From Berberis thunbergii (taxonomy: Eukaryota > Streptophyta > Magnoliopsida > Ranunculales > Berberidaceae), in NCBI GenBank assembly GCA_003290165.1, contig QNQO01006235.1, positions 1-64,000 of the forward strand: a DNA stretch of 64,000 bases, read 5' to 3'. The notes under the pieces are model-generated. The model did not search any database. It worked only from the letters and a program-made list of their open reading frames with translations, and had not been told where the DNA came from. Positions 12,226 through 23,479 of the stretch are shown here, in pieces (position 1 is the stretch's first letter; each line of letters begins with the position of its first letter). The position numbers and the translations under genes are program-made.

Positions 12226-13275
12226 TTAGTATTTCTTTGCAAATGACCTATCTCTAATTGATTTGTATTTTCTCTTTGATGATAATTCACCAAAAACACT
12301 AAATCTTTCATTTAGAGTCTATTAAATAAGATGTATTTGTGTTTCTTTTCCTGGCTTCACTCCCCACCAAAGCTTCAATTTCTTAGATTTTCCTGCCCTA
12401 CTTAGCTACCCATTTCTCAATGCCCATCACAGAGTTTCCGAGAGAAGAGATTTTTTTAACGAATGCCAACATGATCAACTTCTAATGACGAACCAGAAAT
12501 CTGAGCAAAGCCCACGTATGTTGCATAATGAAATGGAATCCATCCACAACAGTCTACTTCCCGGTTTAAACTTAGATTTACCACTAACAACTTTTTGACA
12601 ATGGTTTGCAAAATATATACATTAGTATTGCTTCATGCCTCTCAATTCTATAGGTTTTATTTTCGAAACAAAAACATCATGGACATATCAACTCTAAGAG
12701 GAAGTAGAATCTTGAATGGCAGAATCTCAACATTTTTCCGAAGAGATGCCATTTTCCTAAAAAAAATCCAGCAAACAAATTGGCATATCAACTCGGCGAG
12801 ATAGTAGAATCTTGAATAATAGAATCTCAGTCTTCCTAATAGAAACAATTTTCACAAAAAAAAAAAAAAAAACCAATGTACACAAAAATTTCAACAAACA
12901 AACTGAAACTCTTACTGACACAAAAAATAATTAAAAAAAAATGATTAACCAAAACAACAAAGAAAACACTTTTAGTCATCATGGGAGCTCCATGGAGCCA
13001 CTTTTCGATCTTATCTTGATGCAAAATTTCTCAAGGCAAAAGCAATAAAAAATTTTGAAGGCATAAGCATCCCCTTATTCTATTTCTCTATGATCATCTT
13101 CCCTGGGAGCTTTCTTATTTGAAGGTTCAAGTTGAGTATTTTCTTGTGATGCATTCTCGATATTTAATTGCTACAACACTTTCCTGTGATACATTTAAAA
13201 CACGAGTTGAGATAATTTTATTGCATCGAGATTGGTGTTGGCTACAATAGAAAAAAGGACTTCTATGTTATCACT
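12226..13275. other. Intergenic stretch with a short diverged direct repeat
   Basis: No gene is seen. Two diverged direct copies of about 55 bp occur about 100 bp apart (roughly 12680-12735 and 12781-12833), sharing catatcaactc...gtagaatcttgaat...agaatctca. An A-rich tract follows at about 12855-12875. The remainder is AT-rich and unassigned. Confidence 0.4.
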
Positions 13276-13299
13276 GATGATACACCAAATCGTCTTTTA

Positions 13300-13938
13300 A
13301 TTTACGCTGTATATGTGTCATAATAATCTCGTCAGTAGAGTAAAACGGGCTTGATTGCCACCTAATCTGGCAGAGCCCAGACAACACTAAGCCCATTTTG
13401 GTAAGATCCAGAAGGTTGGACCTGAATTGCAATGCCCTATTAAGCCCATACGTCACACAGTCAAGCTCAATACCTGTAAGGCCTAATAAGGCAAGTATCT
13501 GGGGGATCGAACTAGGATGGGCAGGCTAGCAATACATTGGTTCCGACTAGAAAATAAATATCAGAGTATAAATCGTGCATGGAAATTCCCCTACATGGAC
13601 AACACTCTAAAAGGGAATAATCTCCCGCAGATCTAGGAGCATAAGTCGCGTAGGGAAAATCTCTTACATGGATGACTCCAAGCAAGGAAAAGATCTCAAG
13701 CAAGATATTTTTCCCTAAAATACGCCATCAAAGGCCTAGCCGAACAAAGATTCTCGCATTATAAATAAGACACAAGGTTGATGAACAAAGGTACGCTACA
13801 AAACTTAATTTACAGCTTACGCCTTTCTCAAGTCTTGTCTGACTTTAGCATTAGAGTGTCATCTGCCGCCACAACCATGGTCTTTGGGTCACGTGTGTTC
13901 TCTGTGCAGGTTAAGGAGAATATGATTCGACAACATCA
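13300..13938 (+). mobile_element. LTR of a Tat-like Ty3/gypsy element (plus orientation)
   Basis: The segment ends ...caacatca just before a TGGCGCC-type primer-binding site, as expected for the 3' edge of a 5' LTR. A TATA-like tataaataag lies at about 13761. The interior from about 13380 to 13860 is closely similar to the reverse complement of 52731-53180, which supports its being a repeated LTR. The left edge is uncertain, somewhere in 13270-13380, because the second copy diverges there. No downstream partner LTR in the same orientation is present, so the element is truncated or broken. Confidence 0.65.
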
Positions 13939-13941
13939 GTT

Positions 13942-13959
13942 TGGCGCCGTCCATGGGGA
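13942..13959 (+). other. Primer-binding site of the Tat-like element
   Basis: TGGCGCCGTCCATGGGGA starts 3 bases after the presumed LTR end. The TGGCGCCGT...GGGGA pattern is the usual tRNA-complementary primer site in plant Tat/Athila gypsy elements. It fixes the orientation of the element as plus. Confidence 0.75.
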
Positions 13960-15569
13960 ACGACGAAGTTCCTTTGAAAACAATGATATCACCCTTCCTT
14001 ACAGTTCAGAAAGATGGTGACCACAAGATCTTGCAATAATGGAGACATCGTTGAGCTCTCAAACGCTCGAACCTGTGCTATCTTATTGTTTTGATTTCTT
14101 TTGTTTTTCAGTCTAGAAGATTTGTTCGCACAAGCCTATATGATACAGATTCATTCAAGGAATAAAACGCGAATTACAGAAAATAGACTTTATTGATTAC
14201 TAAGAAAGTTGTTATAAAGCTTGCCCAACTAACAAGTACAAAAGTTTACACACCAGAAGTATCTAAGTCCGGCGCGAGTATGGGTCCGCCGAAACACACG
14301 TCAAGACTTCGATGTCTGGTTTCAGAATAGGAATATGAAGTGAAAGCAAAAGTACGCAAAGTAGGCTACAGGTACACAAGTGGCTCTTTGCTTTGCGAGT
14401 CTGCCTCAGATGGATGATTTGAAAGTGGTAGCGAATATGCTCAAATAGACTGCAGACACCTTGTTCTACTAATCTGCCTTGCAAACAGGATTCAGAATTG
14501 AAAACAGAAGGAAAATAAGGATGTCTCCCAAATGAGGGATGCCTAAGGTGATGCAGAGTTAGCACCCCATGACCGCAGGCTATGTTCACCAGAGCTCCAC
14601 TCCGCCAACCCGCCTTCTGGTTGTGGCATCATGCAAGAAGCCCAGTAGATATAGTAGGAACAACCACCCCAAAACTAGATAAGGGTATCGTCTCCCAAAG
14701 AAAGTAGTGGAAGGAAACTCGGTAGCAACAGAAGATGGAAGACAGATTTGACCGCCAAGGGGGAGTTTGTACTTCTTCTACGCAATGTAAGAAGAAATTA
14801 CATGGTCGCATGGAACCAATTGGATGCTTACCCAAACTAGGTGGCATCACATGATTGCATATCTTGTCAAGACTCATCATTGCAAATGTCAGAACATTCG
14901 AAGACTCCAAAAACAAAGATCTTTCATTAGCCTTTGGAGAACCCAAAACATATTTCATGGAAAGTTGCATTTGAAGGACATGCCCTACAACATTCATGAC
15001 AATGCTTGAAATGCTGAATACCAACCAATATATATATATATATACGCGCGACGGTTCATGAAATGAAGTCAACCAACAATTACGTTATCATTAAATGTCG
15101 TACAGGTAACAAGGAGGCAACGGTCCTAATTGCAATTGCACAAGTCGACATTCATCAAATTAATGGCACTGCACGCAACCCCATGAACTGGGGAGTAATC
15201 GATATTAAACCTCCTTGCAATCTATGTCGTGCATGTGGCACAACGATCTCTCCAACAGGCCCCAGCCAACCAGTGGACCCAAGCGAGTACCCCGCCAGAT
15301 CTCGCCAAGAATATGGAAAACGACCAAGTACACACAAAGATACAAACGACAAAGGCATTAATCGCCCCTGGAATGCAACGTATGCCTATAGTGATATTAT
15401 CAATAAGTCAAACGTATCCATTCTATTAAAATTCCATTGTTGTTCATTAAATCTCGATGAAATTCAGTCCAATCGATTTATGGCAATCCGACTCTAGAAT
15501 TATACTCATTGGTTCAATCTTCATGTCTAACTATTATGCGAATTAATAAAGTCAGTACCCCCAAGTCAG
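13960..15569 (+). other. Tat-like internal region, unassigned
   Basis: An ATG at 14014 opens MVTTRSCNNGDIVELSNA, which could be the start of a gag, but the frame soon closes. Minus-strand ORFs at 14263-14589 and 14629-15072 (108 and 147 codons) and a plus-strand ORF at 15063-15497 (144 codons) are the longest here. None shows a motif I recognise; no protease, RT or integrase is visible. By position it lies between the primer site and the tandem repeats, so it is most simply degenerate interior of the same element. Confidence 0.4.
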
Positions 15570-16690
15570 ACTCACACACTCAAGGCCAAGCAGAGGCCTA
15601 ACCTGACCAAACTTTAGTTTATTCCAACTAATGACGATAGCTTCTGGTCCGCTCTAAGACCGTAGTCCGCCAAACGCGGATGAAAATGGCTTAGAAAATG
15701 GGAGTCTAGTCAGTGCTCTCAACCCCTGTCATGATGACTTGCTAGGGATCATTGTCAACTACAAACAATAATCGCCAAACCTGATCAAAGCTTAGTCACT
15801 TTTGACTAATGACGATACCTTCTGGTCCACTCTAAGACCATAGATCACCAAGCGCTGATGAAGATGGCTTAAAAAGTCGGAGAGCTTAGTCAACGCTCTT
15901 AAAATCTGACCATGATGGCTTGCTAGGGATCATTGTCCAGCTACTGACAATGGCCCCCAAACCAGATCAAAGCTTAGTCAGTTCCGACTGATGACGATAT
16001 CTTCTGGTCCGCTCTAAGACTGTAGTCCACCGAGCGTGGATAAAGATGACTTAGCAAGTGGGAGCCTAGTCAACGTTCTAATGCTTGATCGAGGCGGCTT
16101 GCCAGGGATCATTATCCAACTACAGGTAATGGTTGCAAAAGCCGACAAAAGTTAGTTAGTGACGACTGATGACAATAACTTCTAGTCCGCTCTAACGCCA
16201 AGTTCACCGAGCGAGGACGACGATGGCTTAGTAAATGGGAGTCTAGTCAGCGCTCTTAACAGTTGACCACGAGGGCTTGCCAGGGATCATTGTCTAGCTA
16301 CAGAAAATGGTCACCGAACCCAATAAAATCTAAGTCAGTTTCGACTGATGTCGACAGCTTCTTATCTGCTCTAAGACCATAGTTTGCCGAGTGAGGATGA
16401 AGATGGCTTGCCAAGGATTATTGTCTAGCTACGGACAATGGTCATCGAACACGATCAAAGCATAGTCAGTTCCGAATGATGATGGCAGGTTCTGATCCAT
16501 TCTAAGACTGTAGTCTGCCGAGCGTGGATGAAGATGGCTTAGAAAGTGGGAGTATAATTAGCGTTCTCAATGCCTAATCATGACGACTTGCTAAGGATCA
16601 TTTTCTGGCTACAGACAATGATCGTCGAACCCGATCAAAGCTTAGTCAGTTTTGACCGATGACAGTAGCTTCTATCCCCTCTAAAACCTG
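15570..16690. repeat. Tandem repeat of about 180-bp units (six to seven copies) in the Tat-like element
   Basis: The motif gacgatagcttctggtccgc and its variants recurs at about 15632, 15811, 15992, 16170, 16350, 16480 and 16660. That gives a period of 179-180 bp except for one shortened unit of about 130 bp (16350-16480). Each unit also carries agcttagtcagt, tgcta/cagggatcattgt and a cgagcg/tggatgaagatggctta segment. Copies differ considerably, so the array is old. The same repeat in reverse complement occurs at 56040-56376, tying the two Tat-like regions together. Confidence 0.9.
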
Positions 16691-17930
16691 TGAGAGTATG
16701 TAAGGAAATCTTCATTTCAGATTACACTTCATCTAAGATATTGAGATCCTCAATTTCAACTTATTGGTCATCGTGGGGTGCCTTCAAGACCGGTAACAAG
16801 CATGTAGAGCTATTGCTTTATGCATTGTGCCCACATCTCCATATTTCACCACAATTGTGGCATATGCCTTTTTATCTTCTAATGAGCATTTGTTCAAAAT
16901 CAAGTCTTCAGATGGCTAGTATGGTGGAATTTTGGAATGGAGTTCGTGTTGGTACTAAAGTTAGGCTTTGGTAGGAAAGTTTTGTTTAGAGACGAAATAG
17001 GACGACGGAGTAGGCTTGTGAGGAAGGATGTTGTTAAAAATGGCTGTGGACCATGTTGAAGTGTAGGGTTGGGTCGAATTGGAGTATTTCTGATAAAAGT
17101 TTCTAAGGTAAGGTCGGGATTGTTTTCCTCATGTGCTCATTGTGAACTCTTGCATTCTTGCTAATTGGAAAACTTAAGTTCTAAGGTAAAGTCAGGATTG
17201 TTTTCCTCGTAGGCTCATTGTGAACTCTTGCATTCTTGCTAATTGGAAAGCTTCAGCCACGGTCTGAGGCTTAAACATTTGCTTGACACTCTTAATTTCA
17301 TTGTTTAGACAACTCAAAAACCCAAGGACAATATATTGATCAGTAAGGTGGGTGTAGTTGACAATCATCAAGGCTTTAGTACAACAAAATATCCTTTTAT
17401 TACATTTAGAAAGCGTAATAAAGGCCTATTTATTAGGTTTTTAACCTCTAACTACAATCGTGGTAACGAGTACCGTAATAAAATATTTGAGCTTTGCAAA
17501 AACCGTGCTTAATGTTTTATATTTATATAACATTCTTAACAATATTGTAATAAAAACTTATTATTTGTTTGGTATAAAAAATTTACTTTAATAGTTAAAA
17601 AAAAAGTGATAAAAATAATTTAAACAAAAAAATGCTAAAAGTAACGCAAAATCAGCTTATCACAAAAAACACGTGGTAAAAAGTACTTACAAAAAGTAGC
17701 TTATTACTAAAAACCCGCTAAAAGGTAATTATGGAAAACGACGTATTACTAAAACACGTGTTAAAGAGTAATCAAAATACAATTTTATTGTGTAAAAATC
17801 GTGCTAAAAAGTTAATAAGAAGCAAATTTATCATTGAAAAAATAGCAAAAAAAAAAAAAAAATTTAATGTGTTAAAAGAAATTTCATTGACAAAAAGAGT
17901 TTAAATAGAATTTGAGAGATGCAAATGTTC
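16691..17930. other. Unassigned region with a 78-bp tandem duplication and a CACTA-like AT-rich tract
   Basis: A 94-codon ORF at 16690-16974 has no recognised motif. Two tandem copies of about 77 bp occur at 17101-17177 and 17179-17253 (ttctaaggtaaggtcgggat ... gctaattggaaa). From about 17370 to 17880 the sequence has many short recurring words (attactaaaaac, aaaaaccgtgct, acgtgttaaa) resembling the subterminal repeats of non-autonomous DNA transposons. I could not define element ends. Confidence 0.4.
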
Positions 17931-17949
17931 GAATAAGCAAAGTATAACA

Positions 17950-18295
17950 TCTTTTCTTCAAGTTTCTTTGCATCTAGTTCATTACATTGTCGCTAAATCA
18001 TTGAAAATAACCATTGCAATTAAATATATTTGCTAGCACAAATTCCACTATCCCTTGATTAAGTTCTTTAAACAAGTCATAATACTCATCCACACATGCA
18101 GTATGAATCGACTTATTGAAAGTTCTTAGTAGTTTTCTTTTGCAATATCTTCAAATCAAAGACATAAATCTCTCACAAAAGCTTCCCAAGTTAATACCCC
18201 TTTACCTACTTGACAGTCCAAAAACCAACTAGCAGTCTTCCCTTCCAAAGGAATGGAGGCCATTGACACTTTATTTTCCTCTCTAACATTGGACA
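17950..18295 (-). pseudogene. Ty3/gypsy gag fragment (distal duplicate)
   Basis: Reading the minus strand gives FQLSNVREENKVSMASIPLE, then GKTASWFLDCQVGKGVLTWE, then AFVRDLCLRFEDIA. This matches the retrotransposon gag core, where a conserved aromatic and W..W-like pattern precedes a (W)E.F...L..RF segment. Stop codons appear before and after. It is interrupted on its 5' side by the hAT element at 18304-19127 and continues at 19136. It is one of two tandem copies of the same gag stretch. Confidence 0.7.
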
Positions 18296-18303
18296 ATTGA
18301 AAG

Positions 18304-19127
18304 TAGGGGTGGGCACGGGACGAGATGGGATGAGATATACCCATCCCTATCCCATCCCGTTCATACGGGGTCGGGATCGGAAAAACCTCATCCTATCCCA
18401 AACGGGTTCGGGACGGGACGAGATCAGCATGCTAATCTGGACATATCAACTAGAATACATTCTGAACATATCAAATCATAAAACAACTCAATACATTCTG
18501 TTGTAACAGTCACAAACTGTTGGAACATATTAAAACAACTCAATACAAATTTACAACAACTGCTAGAACAGTCTTGAGCATAATCTATTGCTAGAAGTCT
18601 GCTGGAACAGTCTGAGCATAATCTATTGCTAGAAGTCAGCTGGAACATATTACAAGTTTAAAACAACTCAATACAAGTTTAAAATAAATGAGCTAAAAGT
18701 CTGCTGGAACAGTTTTGTTATTTGTTCATTTGTTGGCTTAGCTACCCTTTAGTAACCCTAAAAACCTAACTAAAGGAATGACCAAATGAGAGATCAAAGA
18801 GAGGAGAAGTATTACAAATTTACCATCAAAAGATTAATCTAGAGATATGCGTGAGAGAAAAATTGAGATGCTAAAAATGTTATATACATCAGTGAATTTG
18901 TATGGGCATCCACAATCTTAAAATAATAAATAAATAAAAAATATAAATAATTAATATTAAAAAATTAGTTCGGGACGGGACGGGATTGGGGGGATTGAAA
19001 ATCTTCATCCCATCCCATCCCATTCTAGATCGGGACGGGACGGGATCAGGATGAAATTATTCAATCCCATTAAGACCCGAAAAAATCGGGACGGGATCGG
19101 GATCGCGGGATGGGATGCCCACCCCTA
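18304..19127. mobile_element. Non-autonomous hAT transposon, 824 bp, with 8-bp target duplication
   Basis: Ends are TAGGGGTGGGCA and TGCCCACCCCTA, a perfect 12-bp inverted repeat of the plant hAT (Tip100-like) type. The 8-bp target attgaaag is duplicated exactly at 18296-18303 and 19128-19135. Subterminal regions are full of cgggacggga/gggatcgg words on both sides. The middle has short tandem repeats (gagcataatctattgctaga, aacaactcaatacaa). No transposase is encoded. It lies inside the minus-strand gypsy gag remnant. Confidence 0.92.
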
Positions 19128-19135
19128 ATTGAAAG

Positions 19136-19278
19136 AACCAAAGTCATTTGTTCACCCACGAACGAATGTTAATGTCGTCAAAGTGTGGAAAATAACTTTG
19201 GGGTTTCAACTTATTGAAAGTTCGTACATAGCTATCATTTGCAATATCTTCAAATCGAAGGTATAAATCTCTTTCAAA
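19136..19278 (-). pseudogene. Ty3/gypsy gag fragment (middle part)
   Basis: The minus strand reads TWEAFERDLYLRFEDIANDS, then NKLKPQSYFPHFDDINIRSW and VNK. This joins the end of one gag copy to the start of a second, showing an internal tandem duplication of gag. Its 5' side (higher coordinates) abuts LINE-A at 19291; its 3' side continues across the hAT element into 17950-18295. Confidence 0.65.
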
Positions 19279-19291
19279 AGCTTCCCAAGTT

Positions 19292-21458
19292 TTTTTTTTT
19301 TTTTTTTTATAAAACCTCCAGTGGAGAGGGTCAACTATAGGATGCCATACCTTTATTAATTGAATAAAACCTGATAAACCTGTCAGAGTACATGACGACT
19401 TTATCCGAGTAAAAGGAAAACTATTGGACATACATCAAAGATAAACCACAAATCTAGGTCTTTTTAAGTCTATTTCCCGTATCTATTCCCAACTCCTTGA
19501 GCGTTCGAAAACATAATATTATCAATCATTGTTAGTTTGGGCAATAGAGTCATACGCCCTCGTCTAATGACGCATGCCCGGGGGGACCGCCATCCTGACT
19601 TTTGTACTCCTCTTATTCATTTCTTCTTTTAACGTAGCCCCTAAATCCAAATCACAACTCACTGCCTGTGGAAAAACCTTAGATTCTGAGTCGACTTCAT
19701 CACTATCATCACCAGCACTTTCGAGTCCCTGTTTTGTTACTAACAGCACCCTGAAGCGCTATAATGTTGGTCAGAATCGGTCTTTGCAATCACTTGCAGC
19801 CCCGCTGCAATTCTTGGTCCTAGCCCTGCTTTGACTTCCTCACCATCTACAAAAGAACTAACCGAAATTCAGAGTTCCTTCTTCCAAGACCGCCTGAATA
19901 GCTCTGTCAATCCCACTAGAAGAATATCCTGCCTTTTTACAATCCAACTTGAAATTAGAAAGTATTTTCCTCTTGGACTCAATAATAGTACGTCCTTCCC
20001 CTTCAAGATTAGCATCTATTTCCACAATTTTGTTTCCATTGAAATCAGGATTCTTTTCTAAATTCAGTCTAGGAATAGAAATCAAATTGGGATTCTTTCC
20101 CTCTTTTTCAATTGGCAATTCTTGGTCTAAATTAGCTAAAATATCAAAAGGATTATGTGAAGTGCTAGTGTTGTGATCTACCTTCTTAGGGACGGTTTCT
20201 AATTTTTTTTTTTTTTTTTTTTACTAGTTTCCATCTTCTCCACTCTATTACCTCCTACAGTTGTGAAATTTTCCCCATCTTTCTTGACTGATCTATATAC
20301 TTTCCTTACTTCAATATCCCTTGGTTGAATTCCTTTATCCCTAGCCCCTCCAATTAGAAAGTTCTTACTTTCCTCTTTCGACTTATGTGTGCCCACTTTG
20401 TCTTCCACCTTATGGCTATCCTTTCGTAAACCCAATCGCTTCCTACATGCTTCAAAAGTGTGCCCAATCATTGCGCAATTTTCACAATATTTGAAGCTCG
20501 GATACACAATTTTTTGCCAAAATCATGTTGTTCCGGAGAACTCCAACCAGATTTTGCTAGGAAGCTCCTCTGATAGATCAATCTCAACGCACAACCTTGC
20601 TGCTCCTAGGCGAGTAAAACCCAAAGTATTATCATCAATCCTAAAAAATGACCCAATAGAGTCTCCTACTTCTTTTAAAAATAATGGATGAAAAAATTGC
20701 AATGGCAAGTTAGGAAAATCCACCCACAATGGTGCAAGCACTGGATCTTCCTTAAGACTAAATCCTTGATGCAACCGGAATGCTTTGAATCTCACACCAC
20801 GGATCATAAAAGAATCCCACGACAAAGCCTTATTTACTTCATCTTCCGACAGGAATCTGACAAAAACATGTCTCTGATCTAACAAACCCATGGTAAACTC
20901 CCCCATAACACCCCAAGTTCTATGGATGGATTTACGAATAGCCTCAATAGAAGGCCTATAACTAGAGAACTTAAGCATAATAACATATGATTCAATGTAC
21001 CTTTCACATTGTTTAGCCTCCGAGATATTCATAGATAATGCTGGACTTCCATCTTTGCGAAAACGGTTTCCTTTCATTAGTTCCCCCACAATCACCCCTT
21101 GTTTAAAAACTCCCAATACTTGGAGGAAACTTCGAGGAGGCTTAACATCAGGAACCGAGGCGCCTCCACCCCCATCCGTATGCTCCCCTCCATTGGTGGC
21201 TTGAGGAGCCGCCATGAACAAGAGGAGAAACTCTTAAGTTGGACGATCAAGATTAGAAAGCATGAAAGATCTAACGGTTAAAATAAAATTGCACAAGAAA
21301 ATGACGCTATTGCCCTTGAGAAAGGTTGAAGAAGAAGCTTCGATGTGGCGAGTTATTGTACAAAAGGCTATGTAGTTGGAATCACCAAGCCAAGAATGAC
21401 AGTGCCTTGCAATTCGTATTCATTTCTTTATTCTTCTCTTTGTTACTTAATCTTTTAT
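19292..21458 (-). mobile_element. LINE-A: L1-type retrotransposon copy with ORF2 almost entirely deleted
   Basis: Bounded by the 13-bp target duplication agcttcccaagtt (about 19279-19291 and 21459-21471). An 18-19 base T run at the low-coordinate side is the poly-A tail of a minus-strand insertion. In transcriptional order it has about 240 bp of 5' leader, ORF1 (21221 down to about 19560), a few codons resembling the start of ORF2 (MFSNAQGVGN-like, near 19520), then about 200 bp of 3' UTR and the tail. Endonuclease, RT and RNase H are absent. It interrupts the gypsy gag between GSY and TWEAF. It must have moved with proteins supplied by another LINE, unless the deletion came afterwards. Confidence 0.88.
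20199..21221 (-). pseudogene. LINE-A ORF1: DUF4283 plus CCHC zinc knuckle protein
   Basis: ORF1 starts MFMAAPQATNGGEHTDGGGG at 21221. A DUF4283-like RNA-binding domain follows (KFSSYRPSIEAIRKSIHRTW; RHVFVRFLSEDEVNKALSWD). After an in-frame TGA at 20523-20525 the same frame continues into a knuckle, CENCAMIGHTFEAC (C-x2-C-x4-H-x4-C). It ends in a lysine run encoded by the T tract near 20204-20222. Remnants of the ORF1 C-terminus continue in other frames to about 19560 (19858-20118 and 19564-19749). The protein normally coats LINE RNA. A single stop plus poly-A slippage accounts for its inactivity. Confidence 0.85.
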
Positions 21459-21470
21459 AGCTTCCCAAGT

Positions 21471-22017
21471 TAATACCTCTTTACCTAGCTACTTGATAAT
21501 CAAAAAACCAATTAGCAACCTTCCTTTCTAAAGGAATGGAGACCATGGACACTTTGTTTCCTCCGTAACATAGGGCAGTTGAAAGAACCAAAATCATTTG
21601 TTCACCCACGAACGAGTGCTAATGTCATCAAAGTATGGAAAATCAACTTTCGAACAAATTACCTTGGTAAAAGATAGGGAAGCTGGAATTGTTGTTAAAA
21701 TAAGGTATCGCGGCCTCCGTATGCACTCCACATCCCGACACTTGTTGTGTTCCACCCGATTCGGTTACACTTCCTTGCCTATTTTGCAGTCTCAATGGAC
21801 CATCACTAGTAATCTTTACCACCTGCTCAAATCTCTCCACGTTATTTGTTCTACTACTTGATTAGCTTGGTTAATCTTTTGGAGTTCCAATTTGATGAGG
21901 TCGATCTGACCCATGACTTCATTGTTGATCTGTTTAACTTCTTTGCTCAAATTCTCAAAATCCTTTGATTTTACCCCTACTGCCATGCTTATCTTCGTCC
22001 CGAGATTGATGTCACTC
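21471..22017 (-). pseudogene. Ty3/gypsy gag N-terminal region
   Basis: On the minus strand, right after the primer site, it reads SDINLGTKISMAVGVKSKDF and a coiled-coil-like segment (ENLSKEVKQINNEVMGQIDL). It ends KVDFPYFDDISTRSWVNK and NKVSMVSIPLERKVANWF, the gag core. Frame changes and stops are frequent. The pieces line up as leader, N-terminal gag, core, then LINE-A. Confidence 0.65.
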
Positions 22018-22029
22018 GGCTCTGATACC
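22018..22029 (-). other. Primer-binding site of the minus-strand gypsy element
   Basis: The minus strand reads GGTATCAGAGCC here, matching the initiator-Met tRNA primer site (usual form TGGTATCAGAGC). It lies 3 bases downstream of an LTR end reading ...ggttgtgtca. It sets the element's orientation as minus and marks the start of its internal region. Confidence 0.7.
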
Positions 22030-22032
22030 GAA

Positions 22033-22250
22033 TGACACAACCGCTCGATTGAGGTTTGCAAAATCATTTCCAAACACACCAGACAAAGTATAATGAAGAA
22101 GAAATCAATTGTAATAAAAAGGAATTTGGATTCAACTGATGGAAGGATTAGTTTACAATTCTCATCTTTTCGCGAAGAGATTGAGCTTCATTTATCTTAA
22201 ATTCAAAACTTATCTGCAATTCTAACATCTTTCTTTTAATTTAAACTTCC
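22033..22250 (-). mobile_element. Partial LTR of the minus-strand gypsy element
   Basis: This sequence precedes the primer site in transcriptional order and ends in TGTCA. Its start is missing: similarity to LINE 3' sequence begins at about 22250-22260, so the LTR is cut by LINE-B or by a deletion. No second LTR of this family was found in the window. Confidence 0.5.
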
Positions 22251-22901
22251 GGGAGGGAATTAAGGGCACCTATGGGATGACAGACCTTTATTACTTATCA
22301 AAAAATTTTGATTTACAAACTAAACAGGATTACGTTAGTTTGTAAACAATGCTAACAAAAAAAAATTTGCTACCTAACAAAAACAAAATCAGACCCTTTA
22401 GCCTGACCATTCATGTCATTTTTCACCTCCTTCCACTGTCGATATACCCAGCTTCCAAAAGCTACGAAACCACCTCGCCAAGTCACAAAGAAACAACAAA
22501 AACGAATTGTAATAACAAAGCATTTAAACTCAATTTTCACAACCTGAAGCTCTGCCCCTAGCAACCTCTTTAAACCATCCCTGCATAGCAAAGCTATTTC
22601 CTGAATTAAACCTATTGTCCCATACAAACAATCAACAATGAAGTTGCTGCCAACATCCTCAAACTGCACCAAAACAGGGGAGAATCCTCTCCAAAAATAG
22701 AGCATCTGACTGCTGAAACAGAGGCTCTATTTTCAACAAACACTGTTTCTCAGCCTGACCTTAACACAACACTGCAACATCACTCCAAAAGAGGACTGCA
22801 ATAGCTTCCTGCAGAAGATCTTGTTCCGCCATCACCTAACCGCAAAAACATATGACGTCTATGATCTTAGCAAAACAAAACCAAGAACACACCCACCCAG
22901 C

Positions 22902-23473
22902 TCATAGAACACGAATATAAGTTGTTCTTAACTGATCTAGCCTAGCCAATCCTTTAATTCTGGATGGCAAGACATTCCAGTCATAGAGTTTAGAGATTAT
23001 TTCTATTTGCGCCTTTCTTGCCAACGAATCCGCAACCGCATTCGTCTCCCTAAATACATGAATGCATTGAATCTCCAGACCCTCCTTAACCATGTTTATA
23101 TTCCTCCATACATCTTCAAGGAACCATGGTATTTTAAACTCTTTATATAACCAGCCTTTGACTATCTTTGAGTCCATTTGGACTATTACCTTTGCGTACC
23201 CACTATGTTACATAGCCGGAAACCTTCCAACAAAGCTAAATTCTCCGCCTTAATGTTAGAGCCTTCACTGAAATAAGATTGTTTAACAATCAAACAAGCA
23301 CCATTAGCATCTCTAATGATTGCTCCACCAGCAACACAATTCTTTACCGAGGATCCATTCACATACAATGCTACAAAACCATCTTGCGAAAAAGACCAAT
23401 ATACGATTCTGATGTCTTTTAGCACCACTAGACTCACTTGGAAACCAAGCCCAGTAATTACATCATTATTCAA
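22902..23473 (-). pseudogene. LINE-B RNase H domain
   Basis: The minus strand reads LYVNGSSVKNCVAGGAIIRD (normally a DGS motif; here NGS, so the first catalytic Asp is lost), then KAENLALLEGFRLCNIVGTQ (E of the active site). After a frame change it continues VQMDSKIVKGWLYKEFKI (second Asp) and FRETNAVADSLARKAQIE (HVxRxxNxxAD-type motif). This is the plant LINE C-terminal RNase H (RVT_3) arrangement. It ends in TYIRVL with a stop at 22902. Confidence 0.85.
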
Positions 23474-23479
23474 ACTAGC

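Noticed and set aside
14263..15497. ORFs of 108-147 codons as host genes
   Set aside because: They sit between a retrotransposon primer site and its repeats, overlap on both strands, and show no family motif.
15570..16690. CRISPR array
   Set aside because: Units of 180 bp are continuous diverged tandem repeats, without the short repeat and unique spacer pattern; plant context.
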